DNA from: Negativicutes bacterium
GTDB lineage: Bacteria > Bacillota > Negativicutes > Anaeromusales > Anaeromusaceae
DNA length: 51,864 bases
Assembly (NCBI GenBank): GCA_009929485.1
Contig: SAAJ01000021.1
Span: 1 to 51,864 of the forward strand
Direction: 5' to 3'
This document shows positions 26,190 to 35,700 of this stretch, piece after piece. The notes beneath the pieces were generated by a model. It saw nothing but the letters and a program-made list of their open reading frames with translations, did not search any database and had not been told where the DNA came from. The translations under genes were made by a program, and so were the position numbers. Each line of letters opens with the position of its first letter. The stretch's first letter is position 1.

Positions 26190-27092
26190 TCACGGATGCT
26201 GTAATGCTTGTGCTACCCATTCCGTAATATCTACCGCCTGCATGACTGCAATCGGTTTTCTTAAGACAATATCCACACCGCGCGCACTAGCGATGCGACC
26301 AGCCCGATCCTGCACTTCCTCTTCAATGAGGCGTTGCAGCTCTCGCCATTCCAGTTCTTGCTGCTGCAACTTTTCTTCCAATTCGCGGATTCGTTCTAGA
26401 CTCAGATTTTCCGGCGTTATCTTTGATATGCTTGGGGACTCCACTTTCACCACGGGTGTTGGTCTAATAACAGTTTGCTCTTGCCGAATCGCTTCCCGCA
26501 ATGGCGCCAGCGCAGCCGCAAAGCGTTGCGCTAGCTCCGCTTCTTTTTGAGCCAGCCGTCGCTGCTGCAATTGCTGCACCTGCGTCAGCTGCAAGCGAAG
26601 CGCTTCCGCCTCTTGCGGCTGCAACGATACAATACGCAGCTTTAACTGCAGTGAAACCACTTCCGGGTCCAGTTCACGATGTACGTCTTCCCCGTACGCC
26701 TTCATTTCTTGATCCAGTTCTTTCCGCAGGCTTTTGGCCCGTTCTTGAAGCTGTTGCTGCAAAGCCGCCTCTTGTAATGACTGTGTTGCCTGGGTTACAG
26801 CCGGCACGGTCGGCATAGCAAGAGACTGCACATCGTGCGCCGCTTGCAGCACCATCGACTGCTTAAGCCACTCCAGCTTCTGTTTCCCAACCAGCCACGC
26901 CGTCTTTTTACTTTGCCATTCCAGATACTTTGGGTGCGCCTTCATTACTTTTTCTTCGTCCAATACCGCCCAAACCGTCGCCTTTGCTTGTTCGGAAACC
27001 GGTTGGTTTCCGCAGGCGCTCACTGCCACCGCAAGCAGGATTAGAAATACCAATAGAATTCCTCGTTGCTGTCGGCTTTGTTTGGACATCAT
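26190..27092 (-). CDS. Extended OmpH/Skp-like lipoprotein
   Basis: 300 residues with a lipoprotein signal ending VSAC (Cys27). A Skp-like opening (WAVLDEEKVMKAHPKY) and a Skp-like end (GVDIVLRKPIAVMQAVDITE) bracket a very long Gln/Leu/Glu-rich helical region (about 60-265) with a Pro-containing break near 205-225 (RPTPVVKVESPS). It is roughly twice the length of normal Skp, so its coiled-coil arms would reach further from the membrane. The start follows GGAGG by seven bases. Function as a chaperone is inferred from ends and neighbours. Confidence 0.82.
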   Translation of the reverse strand: MMSKQSRQQRGILLVFLILLAVAVSACGNQPVSEQAKATVWAVLDEEKVMKAHPKYLEWQSKKTAWLVGKQKLEWLKQSMVLQAAHDVQSLAMPTVPAVTQATQSLQEAALQQQLQERAKSLRKELDQEMKAYGEDVHRELDPEVVSLQLKLRIVSLQPQEAEALRLQLTQVQQLQQRRLAQKEAELAQRFAAALAPLREAIRQEQTVIRPTPVVKVESPSISKITPENLSLERIRELEEKLQQQELEWRELQRLIEEEVQDRAGRIASARGVDIVLRKPIAVMQAVDITEWVAQALQHP

Positions 27093-27166
27093 TCAGTTCC
27101 TCCAGTTGGACTTTTCGTAGTAAGGAAGGACCGAGTCGAACAAAGGATCGGCTCGGCCTGCAAGTC

Positions 27167-27634
27167 TTATTTGAATTTTTTGATAACCTCGTCGGTAATA
27201 TCTTGTCCACCGTAAACGACATTGCCTTTGTCAATGACAATGGCCAGTCCTTTAGCATCGGCCACAGCCTTAACCGCTGCGGTCACTTTGTCGTTGACGC
27301 TTCCCAAAAGGGAGGCTTTTTTCAATTGCAGCCGTTCTTGGATCTGCATGTAGTAATCTTGCTTTTCTTTGTCGTTCATGGTAGCCGCTTTGGCGTCAAA
27401 ATCTTTTTTAGCCAACGCCACTTCATCTTCAAAGGACTTTTGCGCTACCGTATAGTCCGGATGCTGCGATACGAGCATATCATAATTGACAACTCCTACG
27501 CTGCCGGAGCCAGCTGCTGCTGCATGGCTTACGCTGCCGGACTGCGACATCGCAATGCCCACCACGCTGAGTACAAAGAAGGCTACAATAGCCAGGGAAA
27601 TCATGCGAATCTGACGTTTTTCTAATTTCATCAT
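27167..27634 (-). CDS. OmpH/Skp-like periplasmic chaperone
   Basis: 155 residues, near standard Skp length. A hydrophobic signal or anchor spans about 11-29, followed by an Ala/Gly linker and VGVVNYDMLVSQHPDY, a coiled-coil arm (about 60-115) and the C-terminal VIDKGNVVYGGQDITDEVIKKF. There is no lipobox, so it is either soluble periplasmic or signal-anchored. It is the first gene after a good promoter (27673-27701), heading the ompH-ompH-ompH-lpxD unit. Confidence 0.92.
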   Translation of the reverse strand: MMKLEKRQIRMISLAIVAFFVLSVVGIAMSQSGSVSHAAAAGSGSVGVVNYDMLVSQHPDYTVAQKSFEDEVALAKKDFDAKAATMNDKEKQDYYMQIQERLQLKKASLLGSVNDKVTAAVKAVADAKGLAIVIDKGNVVYGGQDITDEVIKKFK

Positions 27635-27672
27635 TTTTAAGTTTCTCCTCTCTTAGTTGGAACTCATTTTTC

Positions 27673-27701
27673 ATTATACCAGGGCCTCTGCCGCCTTTCA
27701 A
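27673..27701 (-). promoter_or_regulatory. Sigma-A type promoter of the ompH-lpxD operon
   Basis: The minus strand shows TTGAAA, a 17-bp spacer and TATAAT, placing the start about 30 nt upstream of the ompH ATG. It indicates a transcription unit separate from bamA. Confidence 0.72.
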
Positions 27702-28155
27702 GAAAAGAAGATACGGTATACGGGGAAAACGCGGAAAACGTAACACAGAGTAACAGAGTAAGCAGAGGAAAGGCCAGAAGGGGTACGGGACAATTTAACA
27801 GGAGAATCGGCGACGGCGCTGGATGCGCCTGACGGCACGTGAAGTGCCTAATGCCGGCGATGCCAAGGATGGCATAATCGCCGGTCTCCTCTGAAAATCT
27901 ATGGATGGCATGGCAACCGACATCCATAGAGGGTACGCATGAGGGTAGGGATATGGTTTTTGAACAAGTCGAATCCCTCCGCCGCTGTGCGGCACCTCCC
28001 TTTAACAAGGGAGGCAAGGCTTAAGTCCTCCTTGCTAAAGGGGGAAGGACCGGCAGGAGAGGGATTTGCGTCATTGCGAGCGTAGCGCGGCAACCTCCCT
28101 GTGGCTTTGAGATCAAGTAAAAAGAACCGATTTCCTGTGGGTAACAGCTCCTGTC
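27702..28155. repeat. Repeat cluster in the bamA-operon/ompH spacer
   Basis: No gene is seen. From left: an AACACAGAGTAACAGAG repeat (27741-27775; also at 46097-46136 and 51650-51683); a 144-bp long form of the 32-bp family (27794-27937) whose ends are AACAGGAG and GAGGGTACG; an inverted-repeat block with CTCCCTTTAACAAGGGAG (27966-28067); and a GAGCGTAGCGCGGCAACCTC copy of the GAGATTGC family (28069-28099). The last 50 bases before the stop of the 430-aa protein gene look unique. Confidence 0.7.
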
Positions 28156-29448
28156 TTAAAAAGTCGCGATTAAACGCAGCCAGCGTTCTTCGTTGGTGAG
28201 AACGTATTCGGCGCTTAAGAACTCATGCAGCCGATAGCGCACTCCCAGCTCGCTGGCGTGCTTATCTTCATACCGCTCCAGGCGCAAGCTCCATGGACCG
28301 CCCAATTGCTGACGCATCCAAAAAATCTTCTCGCCATCCTGAAACTTATATTTTACTCCTGCTTCCGTCTGCGAAGACACTTGCCAGCCCAAGCCAGAAT
28401 ACCAGCGATTCTTTACGTCATTGGGGAAAAAATCCCCTTCCACAAAAAGCTCGCCTTGCGGCATCGCTTTCCAGCCGGCATGAAGCCGCACGCGCGTCGC
28501 TTCGTTTTTCTTACCCATATCCAAATAGCCTTCGGCAAACATGCGATAATAACGACTTTCCGCATCCAATACTACTTCGGTTACCGGCCCGGCACGCACT
28601 TCTACCAAGCGCATTTGCAAGCCCATCTGCTTCACCCACGAATGGGTCGCCGCCTTCGCCAGCAGTTGATCCGCCAGTGTTTTCTCGTAACGAGCCACAA
28701 AGGAGACAGGCAGTTGCAGCCAGCCTTGCCCTTCCTGCTCCAAGTCTTTTTGCACGTTATAAAGTAATACGTTGGGCAAGCTGCGCGATCGCAAAGTAAC
28801 CTTCAAGGCTTGCACCAGCGGGGCTTGCGGCGTCATTGTCAGCTTGATCTGTGTCTTTTTGCCAACTGACACTTCCACTTCCGGCCGAAACTCCGGCAAT
28901 TGATCAACAAACCACTCTCTGACTACGGTCCGAGCCAGACCAGTCCCCCAGTCCGCCGCATCTACTGGCATACCCAGCAAAACTTCATCTAAGATATTTT
29001 TTAGCGTTTCCAGCTTAGTATCCAATTCTGCAAGTCCTTGTGGAGGAAAAGACTTCTTCTCCCAAACCAAGGTCGTCTGCTCCACCACATCTCCCCAGGG
29101 ACTTAAACGTAAGGATATCTGCGTTTCTTCCCCTACAGAAATGGCCGCCGTTTCCACAGAATATCCTATTAAAATACGGTCAAACACCTCTCGCACCATA
29201 CGCTCATACACTGCTTGCTTGGGTTCAATCACAGTTACCGGCCGCCCCAACAATACCTGCTCCGCCACCGCATTGACACTAGCTTGAATACGCAAGGCCA
29301 ACTTTCGCGGCAACGGCTGCCCTTTATCATCGCTGATATTGACGGCTACTTTGGAAATGATCGGCTCCGCAGCCGACGCCGGGATAGTTCCCAAGCATTG
29401 TACCAGTAAGCACATTCCCAAACACAGGCCCAGCAGCCAGCGGTTCAT
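28156..29448 (-). CDS. Outer-membrane protein of unknown function coupled to BamA
   Basis: 430 residues with a signal peptide (1-27). The periplasmic part holds two clear internal repeats (about 66-158 and 158-246), each with a LLGxPV start, an amphipathic helix with VREVF/VREWF, a VSVGxxTQIxL strand and a KSFP/RSLP turn; a weaker third unit spans 246-305. Residues 305-430 form short barrel-like strands ending in RLIATF. Its ATG shares one base with the bamA stop (TAATG). Tight coupling and architecture suggest a barrel-assembly partner or outer-membrane biogenesis factor. I do not recognise a named family. Confidence 0.82.
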   Translation of the reverse strand: MNRWLLGLCLGMCLLVQCLGTIPASAAEPIISKVAVNISDDKGQPLPRKLALRIQASVNAVAEQVLLGRPVTVIEPKQAVYERMVREVFDRILIGYSVETAAISVGEETQISLRLSPWGDVVEQTTLVWEKKSFPPQGLAELDTKLETLKNILDEVLLGMPVDAADWGTGLARTVVREWFVDQLPEFRPEVEVSVGKKTQIKLTMTPQAPLVQALKVTLRSRSLPNVLLYNVQKDLEQEGQGWLQLPVSFVARYEKTLADQLLAKAATHSWVKQMGLQMRLVEVRAGPVTEVVLDAESRYYRMFAEGYLDMGKKNEATRVRLHAGWKAMPQGELFVEGDFFPNDVKNRWYSGLGWQVSSQTEAGVKYKFQDGEKIFWMRQQLGGPWSLRLERYEDKHASELGVRYRLHEFLSAEYVLTNEERWLRLIATF

Positions 29449-31271
29449 TAGAACTGGCCGCCAAAGCTAAAGTGAGTTCTACCGCCTTCACTGCCTTTAC
29501 CATAATCAAGGCGCACTGCGCCCAAGGGGGTATTTAAACGAACGCCAAAGCCAAAACTAGTTTTAAATGTATTGTTGCCATTAATACCTGACCAAGCCCG
29601 CCCATTGTCGCTAAAGATAACGCCATACACTTTTTTCGCCAATGGAAAGCGATATTCAACAGTAGCTGCCATCATACGTTTACCTTTAAACTGGTCGTCT
29701 TGATAGCCGCGCAGCGTATCTGCTCCGCCTAAAGCAAACCGTTGGCTATCCGGCAACTCCCCATTAGCCCAGCCAGCCATACCACGGAAAGCTACCACAT
29801 GGTCACGTCCCACTTTTCGATAAGTGCGCAATTCACCACTGTACTTTTTAAAAGAGAAATCTCCCCCTAAGCCGGCCACTTCGCTTGTTACAGAAAGACG
29901 TTGCCCCTCTGTTGGCGTAAATACATTATCCCGATTATCAAAAACACGCTGCAAAGTAATACTGTTCGTCGTCCCGTAATTTCTTCCTAAATAATCGCTA
30001 TTATATTCGGGATCATAATGCTGCGTTCCTGGAGACGCCTGATAGTCAACAGGCCCTTCTTCATACCCCATATACGTATCAGTCCGATGCTTCAGGGTGA
30101 TATAATTCCGAACAAACTCACCCGCCGGGCGGCCCAACGTAATTTCTACTCCTTTGCGCCGCTTGTCATACGTAGAACGCTCCTTGTTGGTGTTGTCGTA
30201 ATAATCTGTATACTCATTTGTCATATCATAAAGCGAAAAGCTTAGTGATGTTTCTTTTGCATCTACCCAAGGGCGTGTATAGCTAAATTCATAATTGCGA
30301 TATTTTCTGCCTGTATTAGTCGCTCCCTTTCCTCCTAGTTCCCAATGTACTTTCATCTTGTCGCCAGTTCCACGGAAGTTATTATCTCCCACTTCTAAAA
30401 TACCTATCATTCCATCTGAATGGCTATATCCTGCACCAATAGAAAATACACCGGTTCTTTGCTCTACTACATCAATTTCAATAATCACGGCATTAGGCTC
30501 GCGTCCAGGATTAAGTTTAAAGTTTACATCTTCAAAAAAGCCTAAATTATAAATACGTTGCAAACTTCTTTTAGCCAGCTTGCTGTTAAAAGGCTCATTC
30601 TTTTTCTGCTTCATTTCCCGGGTTACTACATAACTTTTAGTCTTTTCATTTCCTTTGACAATGATATCTTCTACATTGCCTTCATTGATTGCTACCTTCA
30701 ACACTCCATCCTTGTCCAAAGAAAGATCACTGACTTTGGCAAGTATGTATCCTTCATTTTTGTACAGTTCTTCGATAGCCGCCGCATTATCTTGCAATTG
30801 TTTAGCATTGAGAACCTTGCCTTCCGGTACAGTCATCAATACCCGCAGCTTATCAGTAGTTATCTTAGTATTGCCTACAATGCTAATCTTATTTAATACC
30901 GGATTTTCCCGCAACACATAAACAACCTGCACGCCTTCCGGCGCTTCTACGAATGTCGCCGTCACATCAGCAAACCAGCCGCTTTCATACAATGCTTTCA
31001 GATCGGTTTGGATAGAAGACGCCTTCCAGGCATCACCCGGCTTTACCTGAATATAGGGCAATAGCTCACTATCTTTTACCACTTGATTGCCATGGATTTT
31101 TACAGCGCTAATCGTTCTCCCGGTATAATCCACTGGCCCTGCTGGCGCTGCTACAGTAGAAGCATCCGGCGCCTCCGGCGCCGCCAGCACTACATCGCTG
31201 CTCGTCATCCAGAATCCGCCTGACAGCCATGCCGCCAAAAGAATTTTACCGTATTTTTGCTTTTTATTCAT
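29448..31271 (-). CDS. bamA: BamA, outer-membrane protein insertase
   Basis: 607 residues: signal peptide (about 1-31), a low-complexity Ala/Pro linker, three POTRA domains (about 48-130, 130-208, 208-283) and a 16-strand-type Omp85 barrel (about 285-607) ending HFSFGGQF. E. coli BamA has five POTRAs and 810 residues, so this is a short form, as I recall for Negativicutes. It folds outer-membrane barrels such as OmpM, MlaD-barrel and TolC-type partners. No BamB-E genes are visible here. Confidence 0.97.
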   Translation of the reverse strand: MNKKQKYGKILLAAWLSGGFWMTSSDVVLAAPEAPDASTVAAPAGPVDYTGRTISAVKIHGNQVVKDSELLPYIQVKPGDAWKASSIQTDLKALYESGWFADVTATFVEAPEGVQVVYVLRENPVLNKISIVGNTKITTDKLRVLMTVPEGKVLNAKQLQDNAAAIEELYKNEGYILAKVSDLSLDKDGVLKVAINEGNVEDIIVKGNEKTKSYVVTREMKQKKNEPFNSKLAKRSLQRIYNLGFFEDVNFKLNPGREPNAVIIEIDVVEQRTGVFSIGAGYSHSDGMIGILEVGDNNFRGTGDKMKVHWELGGKGATNTGRKYRNYEFSYTRPWVDAKETSLSFSLYDMTNEYTDYYDNTNKERSTYDKRRKGVEITLGRPAGEFVRNYITLKHRTDTYMGYEEGPVDYQASPGTQHYDPEYNSDYLGRNYGTTNSITLQRVFDNRDNVFTPTEGQRLSVTSEVAGLGGDFSFKKYSGELRTYRKVGRDHVVAFRGMAGWANGELPDSQRFALGGADTLRGYQDDQFKGKRMMAATVEYRFPLAKKVYGVIFSDNGRAWSGINGNNTFKTSFGFGVRLNTPLGAVRLDYGKGSEGGRTHFSFGGQF

Positions 31272-31285
31272 GAATGTCCCCCTAT

Positions 31286-31858
31286 CTATTGTCCTACTCC
31301 ACGCAATGCTTTACCAGCTGCCCGCAAGGCTTTTTGCATCTCTTCGGGCGAAACAGTTTCCGCTTTGGCAGCTTGAGATGTTTCCTTATGTCCTTCTTGC
31401 TGATTCGTTTGCACTATAATCATGTTCTGGGAAGTCTTATCCTGAAACGAAGTGCCCTCCGTTTTTGGCTCTACCACCCCTGGTACTACTGCTGTCATTG
31501 GCATAGCCGACTTAGCCACAGCCGCCGGCGCCGCTATCTGACTATCTGCCGCAGGAGCGGAAATACCAGCCACGGGAACTACTAGCGTTGTTGTATTTTG
31601 TTTAGCCCAAAAGATACCCGCGCCAGCAGCTAAGGCCAATAGCACCGCAAACGCCATCGCCATCCTTTGCCAACCCCAGCGAGGCTGAAGCCAAAAAGGA
31701 AGCTTTCTGCCTTCGCGCACATGCTGCAATTCCGCTTGCGCTAAAAACAAATTCAATTCCCCTTGCACTTCTTGCTTTTTGCCAAAAGACTCCTCTGCTT
31801 GATGCAACCACTGCCTAGCGGTTGCCAAACGATGGCATAACTGAGTTTTTGATTGCAT
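31286..31858 (-). CDS. Single-pass membrane protein between sigma factor and BamA
   Basis: 190 residues. Residues 1-60 are charged and helical (cytoplasmic if the anchor is N-in), 66-84 form one transmembrane segment (FAVLLALAAGAGIFWA), and 90-190 are Ala/Pro/Gln-rich and low complexity, ending MQKALRAAGKALRGVG. The topology is that of a membrane-bound regulator such as an anti-sigma factor, and the gene directly follows a sigma factor gene, but no anti-sigma fold can be recognised. It lies 14 bp before bamA and is probably co-transcribed with it. Confidence 0.75.
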   Translation of the reverse strand: MQSKTQLCHRLATARQWLHQAEESFGKKQEVQGELNLFLAQAELQHVREGRKLPFWLQPRWGWQRMAMAFAVLLALAAGAGIFWAKQNTTTLVVPVAGISAPAADSQIAAPAAVAKSAMPMTAVVPGVVEPKTEGTSFQDKTSQNMIIVQTNQQEGHKETSQAAKAETVSPEEMQKALRAAGKALRGVGQ

Positions 31859-32024
31859 CTTCTTTCACCTGCCTTTAGATACGACTATACAGTCCAAAAA
31901 AAGCAACCTTCTTTCGATTCTCAAAACGAAGCAAAAAAACAGGTTAAACAAGCAAAAACAGTAGTTATCTTCAAATTAGTCCGATTATATACTTCTTTTC
32001 TTTCTCCTGCTTTTCTTTTTCCCA

Positions 32025-32657
32025 TTACCAATGCTGCATAAACCGAGAAAGCATGCCACGAATTCTGCGTACTCCTTGTTTTTGGAGACGATATACATGA
32101 GAAAGAGTGACATTTAATTCTTCCGCTAATTCCTTCGCTTCACAATCTCGTAAAAAAATACCGCTGACAACTTGTTGTTCCTTGACCGGAAGCCGCTCTA
32201 ACGCTTGCTGCACCTGCCCCACTAAAAAACGTTGTTCCACTTGGGTCGCTACTGTCGGACCAGCATCCAACAGGTGCTCCGCCAAGGTGGCGCCTTCCGC
32301 ATCCAGCCAAGGTAAATCAATTGAGGCAACTGCCTGACGGCCTTCTTTTTCCAAATAATTGAGCATGCGGCCTCGAATACGATGCACGGCAAACAGGCTA
32401 AAAGCAACACCGCGTTTGGGTTCAAAACGCTCTGCCGCCTCCATTAAGCCTACCGTTCCTTCCTGAATCAGATCCATTTTTAATTCGGCAGAGACTTGAA
32501 ATGACATGGCCGTCTTGAAAACCAAAGGCTGGTAGCTTTCAATCAATACTTTTCGGCTGGCATCGTCGCCTGCTTGCTGCCACTTTTCCCATAAAGCGGC
32601 TTCCTCGTCAAAGGATAGAATGTGAATTTGCTGCAATGCCTCCAGATACTCCTTCAT
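32025..32657 (-). CDS. Sigma-70 family RNA polymerase sigma factor
   Basis: 210 residues. Region 2 (about 38-105) includes DLIQEGTVGLMEAAERFEPK and the aromatic FSLFAVHRIRG promoter-melting segment. Region 4 (about 148-205) has a helix-turn-helix AKELAEELNVTLSHVYRLQK. Region 3 is short. It is larger than typical ECF factors because of an N-terminal 37-residue region 1.2-like part. A sigma factor inside an outer-membrane biogenesis operon suggests it controls envelope genes, possibly this cluster. SD GGAGG is at good spacing. Confidence 0.9.
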   Translation of the reverse strand: MKEYLEALQQIHILSFDEEAALWEKWQQAGDDASRKVLIESYQPLVFKTAMSFQVSAELKMDLIQEGTVGLMEAAERFEPKRGVAFSLFAVHRIRGRMLNYLEKEGRQAVASIDLPWLDAEGATLAEHLLDAGPTVATQVEQRFLVGQVQQALERLPVKEQQVVSGIFLRDCEAKELAEELNVTLSHVYRLQKQGVRRIRGMLSRFMQHW

Positions 32658-32731
32658 GTCATACCTCCTCTCTTCCCTAACCCTTTAAAATTTTACCATA
32701 TTTAATATAGTATATCATTTTTGCGTTTTTC

Positions 32732-35700
32732 TTAAAATCGGATTTTTGTCTCAATACCAACAATTTTACGTTTTTCTTCATTAGTAGCCGCAAAAAAACT
32801 CACATTGCGATTCAACTCGTATTTGGCTTCCAAAGTATACAACTTGCTGTCTTGATTTGTCGTATAGGTTACATACAGTTGCGGCGTCAAATATTTACCC
32901 AAGCGGACGTTATAGCTTTTCTCTACATCCTCTTCCGTAGTTTCTTTGCGTTTCAACCATAAATTTCCCAACGCATAGCCTCGCACCATACGAAATTCAT
33001 CCAAACCAAGTAAATCACGCACGGAATCTTCCACATCGCTGACCAGCCGAACTTCTAAACCCGTGCTAAAAAGATCATAGACCTGCTCCGTCCCGAGAGA
33101 ACTGTTAATGCGCCCAGCCCCAGCCACACCTGTGTTGCGACCACGCAAGGTCAGCATCTTGATAATTTCATCTTGCCCCATAGCCGGTTCCGAACGAAGC
33201 TGTAGTTCCATATTCTCCGCTGGTCCTGTAATTCCTAAAAATATAAGGTTTTGCTGGTAAATGGTTGCCGCCCTTAATTGCAACACCGGCAAAAAAGTCC
33301 CGCGGCGTCCAAATTCCGCTTTAGCCACATTCACCTTGAAGGGAGTCCGCAAGTATTTCACCGTTCCTCTTGTGGCATGCACTTCTCCCTGCAAATGCGG
33401 CTCCCTCAGCGTACCGCCTGCATGAACAGCTCCCTCCAATTCCATATCATACAACAGAGGATTATAGAGCCGTACGCCTCTCTCTACTTGAAAGTCTACA
33501 TCTAATCCCAAATCCCAGTTCCATGAAGCGTTACTGTCCACTAGCGGAATGTTAACGCTATTCCCCTTGCCTATCATAATGGCGCCACTCAACTTAGGAG
33601 AGCCATGGTCCGGAGATAATTGCAGCTTTCCAGACAAAGGACCTTTAAAGTATTCACTGTCTATTTTAGCTTTATCCAAGTTCAATTGCAGCTGATAATC
33701 AACAAGGTCACGACCTTGTAAGCGAGCTTCTCCTGTTGCGCCAACCGTGCCGTTGCCCAAAAGGCCGTGCAAATCCGCCAAAGACAGTGTTGTGCCTTCA
33801 AAATTCAATTTAAGATGCACATCGGACAAAGGTTCTTTTAAGCCTTTCACTTTTATGATGCCTTTAGGCACTTCCACTTCACCGTACCATAATGGTTGCG
33901 ACCAAGTTCCACCCAAACGCACTTCTCCGACCAAAGGCCCGTCCGCCCACGCTACTTGCGGTAGCATTAACGGCAGCATGCCCAAATTGGCTTCGTTCAA
34001 ATTTAACCGCAAATCCATTGGACCGTCAACGCCATCTCCCCGTAGCGCCGCCACTGGCGCGGTCCCTCTGACCCGAGCCCGGTATGGTCCGCTAGCTAAC
34101 GCCGCCTGTTCCACTTCGATCTTTTTTTGATCAATCAAGAGAAGCGCTGTCGCCGAATCAAAGGATACGCCGCCAAACATCCCCTTAGAGACTCCAATCG
34201 ACAAGTTCACAAAAGGCTTATCTGCCGGCCCAGATAGCTGCGCAACAAAATCCAAGCTCCCTTTAGCAGGCAGTTTTGGGAAAAACCAGGTTGTCAAAAG
34301 GCCTGCATCCAGCCCAGTGCCGCCCACTTCCAGTTGGTAATCTCCTTTTAGGTCTGCACTTCCTTGAGCTACCAGCTTGCCGTTTACACCTTGTTTGGCC
34401 TCAAAGCGATGAATGGTGACCACACTGCCGATTTGGCTAACATGAACATCCGCTTCTTCCACCGGATACCCTCTAAGCAGCCCTTGCTGCAAATGCCCAT
34501 GCAAATCCAAGCTAGGCACGCCAACCTCTCCGCCAATACGCACAACACCATCTAAACGTCCGTCCACCCCAGAGTCGGTAACATTTAACATAGGCAGCAA
34601 ATGAGCCAATTGGCTGTGTTGAACTTCCAGCAAACCATCGACTACGCCATTTTCCAGATTAGCATCTCCACGGAAAGAAATAGTTCCTTGTCCCAACTGC
34701 GCGGAAAATTGAGGTATGCTTACATAAGAAGCAATGCTCTCCACATGACTTTTTACATTCTGAACTTTTTGGCCGTTTAAGGTTAATTCAGGAATAGACA
34801 GATCGCCGGAAAAAGTTGGTCTGCTTCTCGTTCCGCCAACCGTACCGCTAAAACTAACCAGCCCATGCACTGGATAGGGATAATGCACCTGAATTTGGGC
34901 CAATTCAAGATCGTTGGCTTCCACCCGAAATGCCAAGTTGCCTTGCGCATCCATAGAGCCCTTCGCTCTGAGGCGAGCTCGTAAAATATTCAGCAGCAAT
35001 TCATCCAGGTCCAGGCTTCCATCTTCATGCAAAGCATATTTACCGCTCAAACGCGAAAAGAAATATGGCACAGCTTCAGGTTCCGTACGAAAAGACCCGT
35101 CACGCAAAATGAACTGCCCGCGTACAACAGGCGTTGTCATAGTGCCGCTAATCTGCATGGTGTTTTCCAATTTTCCCGTTACCAAAGCCGCCACGCCGGT
35201 TGCCGGCAGCAATTCCTCAAGACGAGCTTCCTTGCTTATCGCTTCCAAGGCCAGTCTGCGTTGGCCTCTCCATTCCAAATTTCCTCGCAGTACATGCTCT
35301 GCTTGGCCCCGTTGCAACATACCTTGCCGTAATTCCAGTCGGTCGCCGACAATATCAGCTTGTGCAAACAGCGAATCGTATGGCGCTCCGGCCAATTCGC
35401 CAGAGCTAGCTTTCAGTTCCAATACGCCCTGCGGCTGTTTCCAATTGCCAGCAAGCTGCAAGGCTATATCGGCTCGGCCTGAAAACGGTTTCCCTTGAAA
35501 AAGCGGTTGCAGTCGTTCCAGCGGCAACTGGCTGCCAAAGAACTGCAACTGCACTTCTTCCCCGCGAAGATTTCCAATGCCAGCCAGACTGCCTCCCCGG
35601 ATTTCGCCCTGCAATTGCACATCTTGGCCGTCGTCGTGTTGAACCAGCACCGCGGTAAGACTTTCCGCCGCAACACCTTGCCAGCTTCCCGCACGCACCT

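Noticed and set aside
31859..32024. Possible terminator/promoter between the sigma factor and membrane protein genes
   Set aside because: AT-rich with short imperfect stems and a TATAGT box, but no convincing stem plus T-run or -35/-10 pair.
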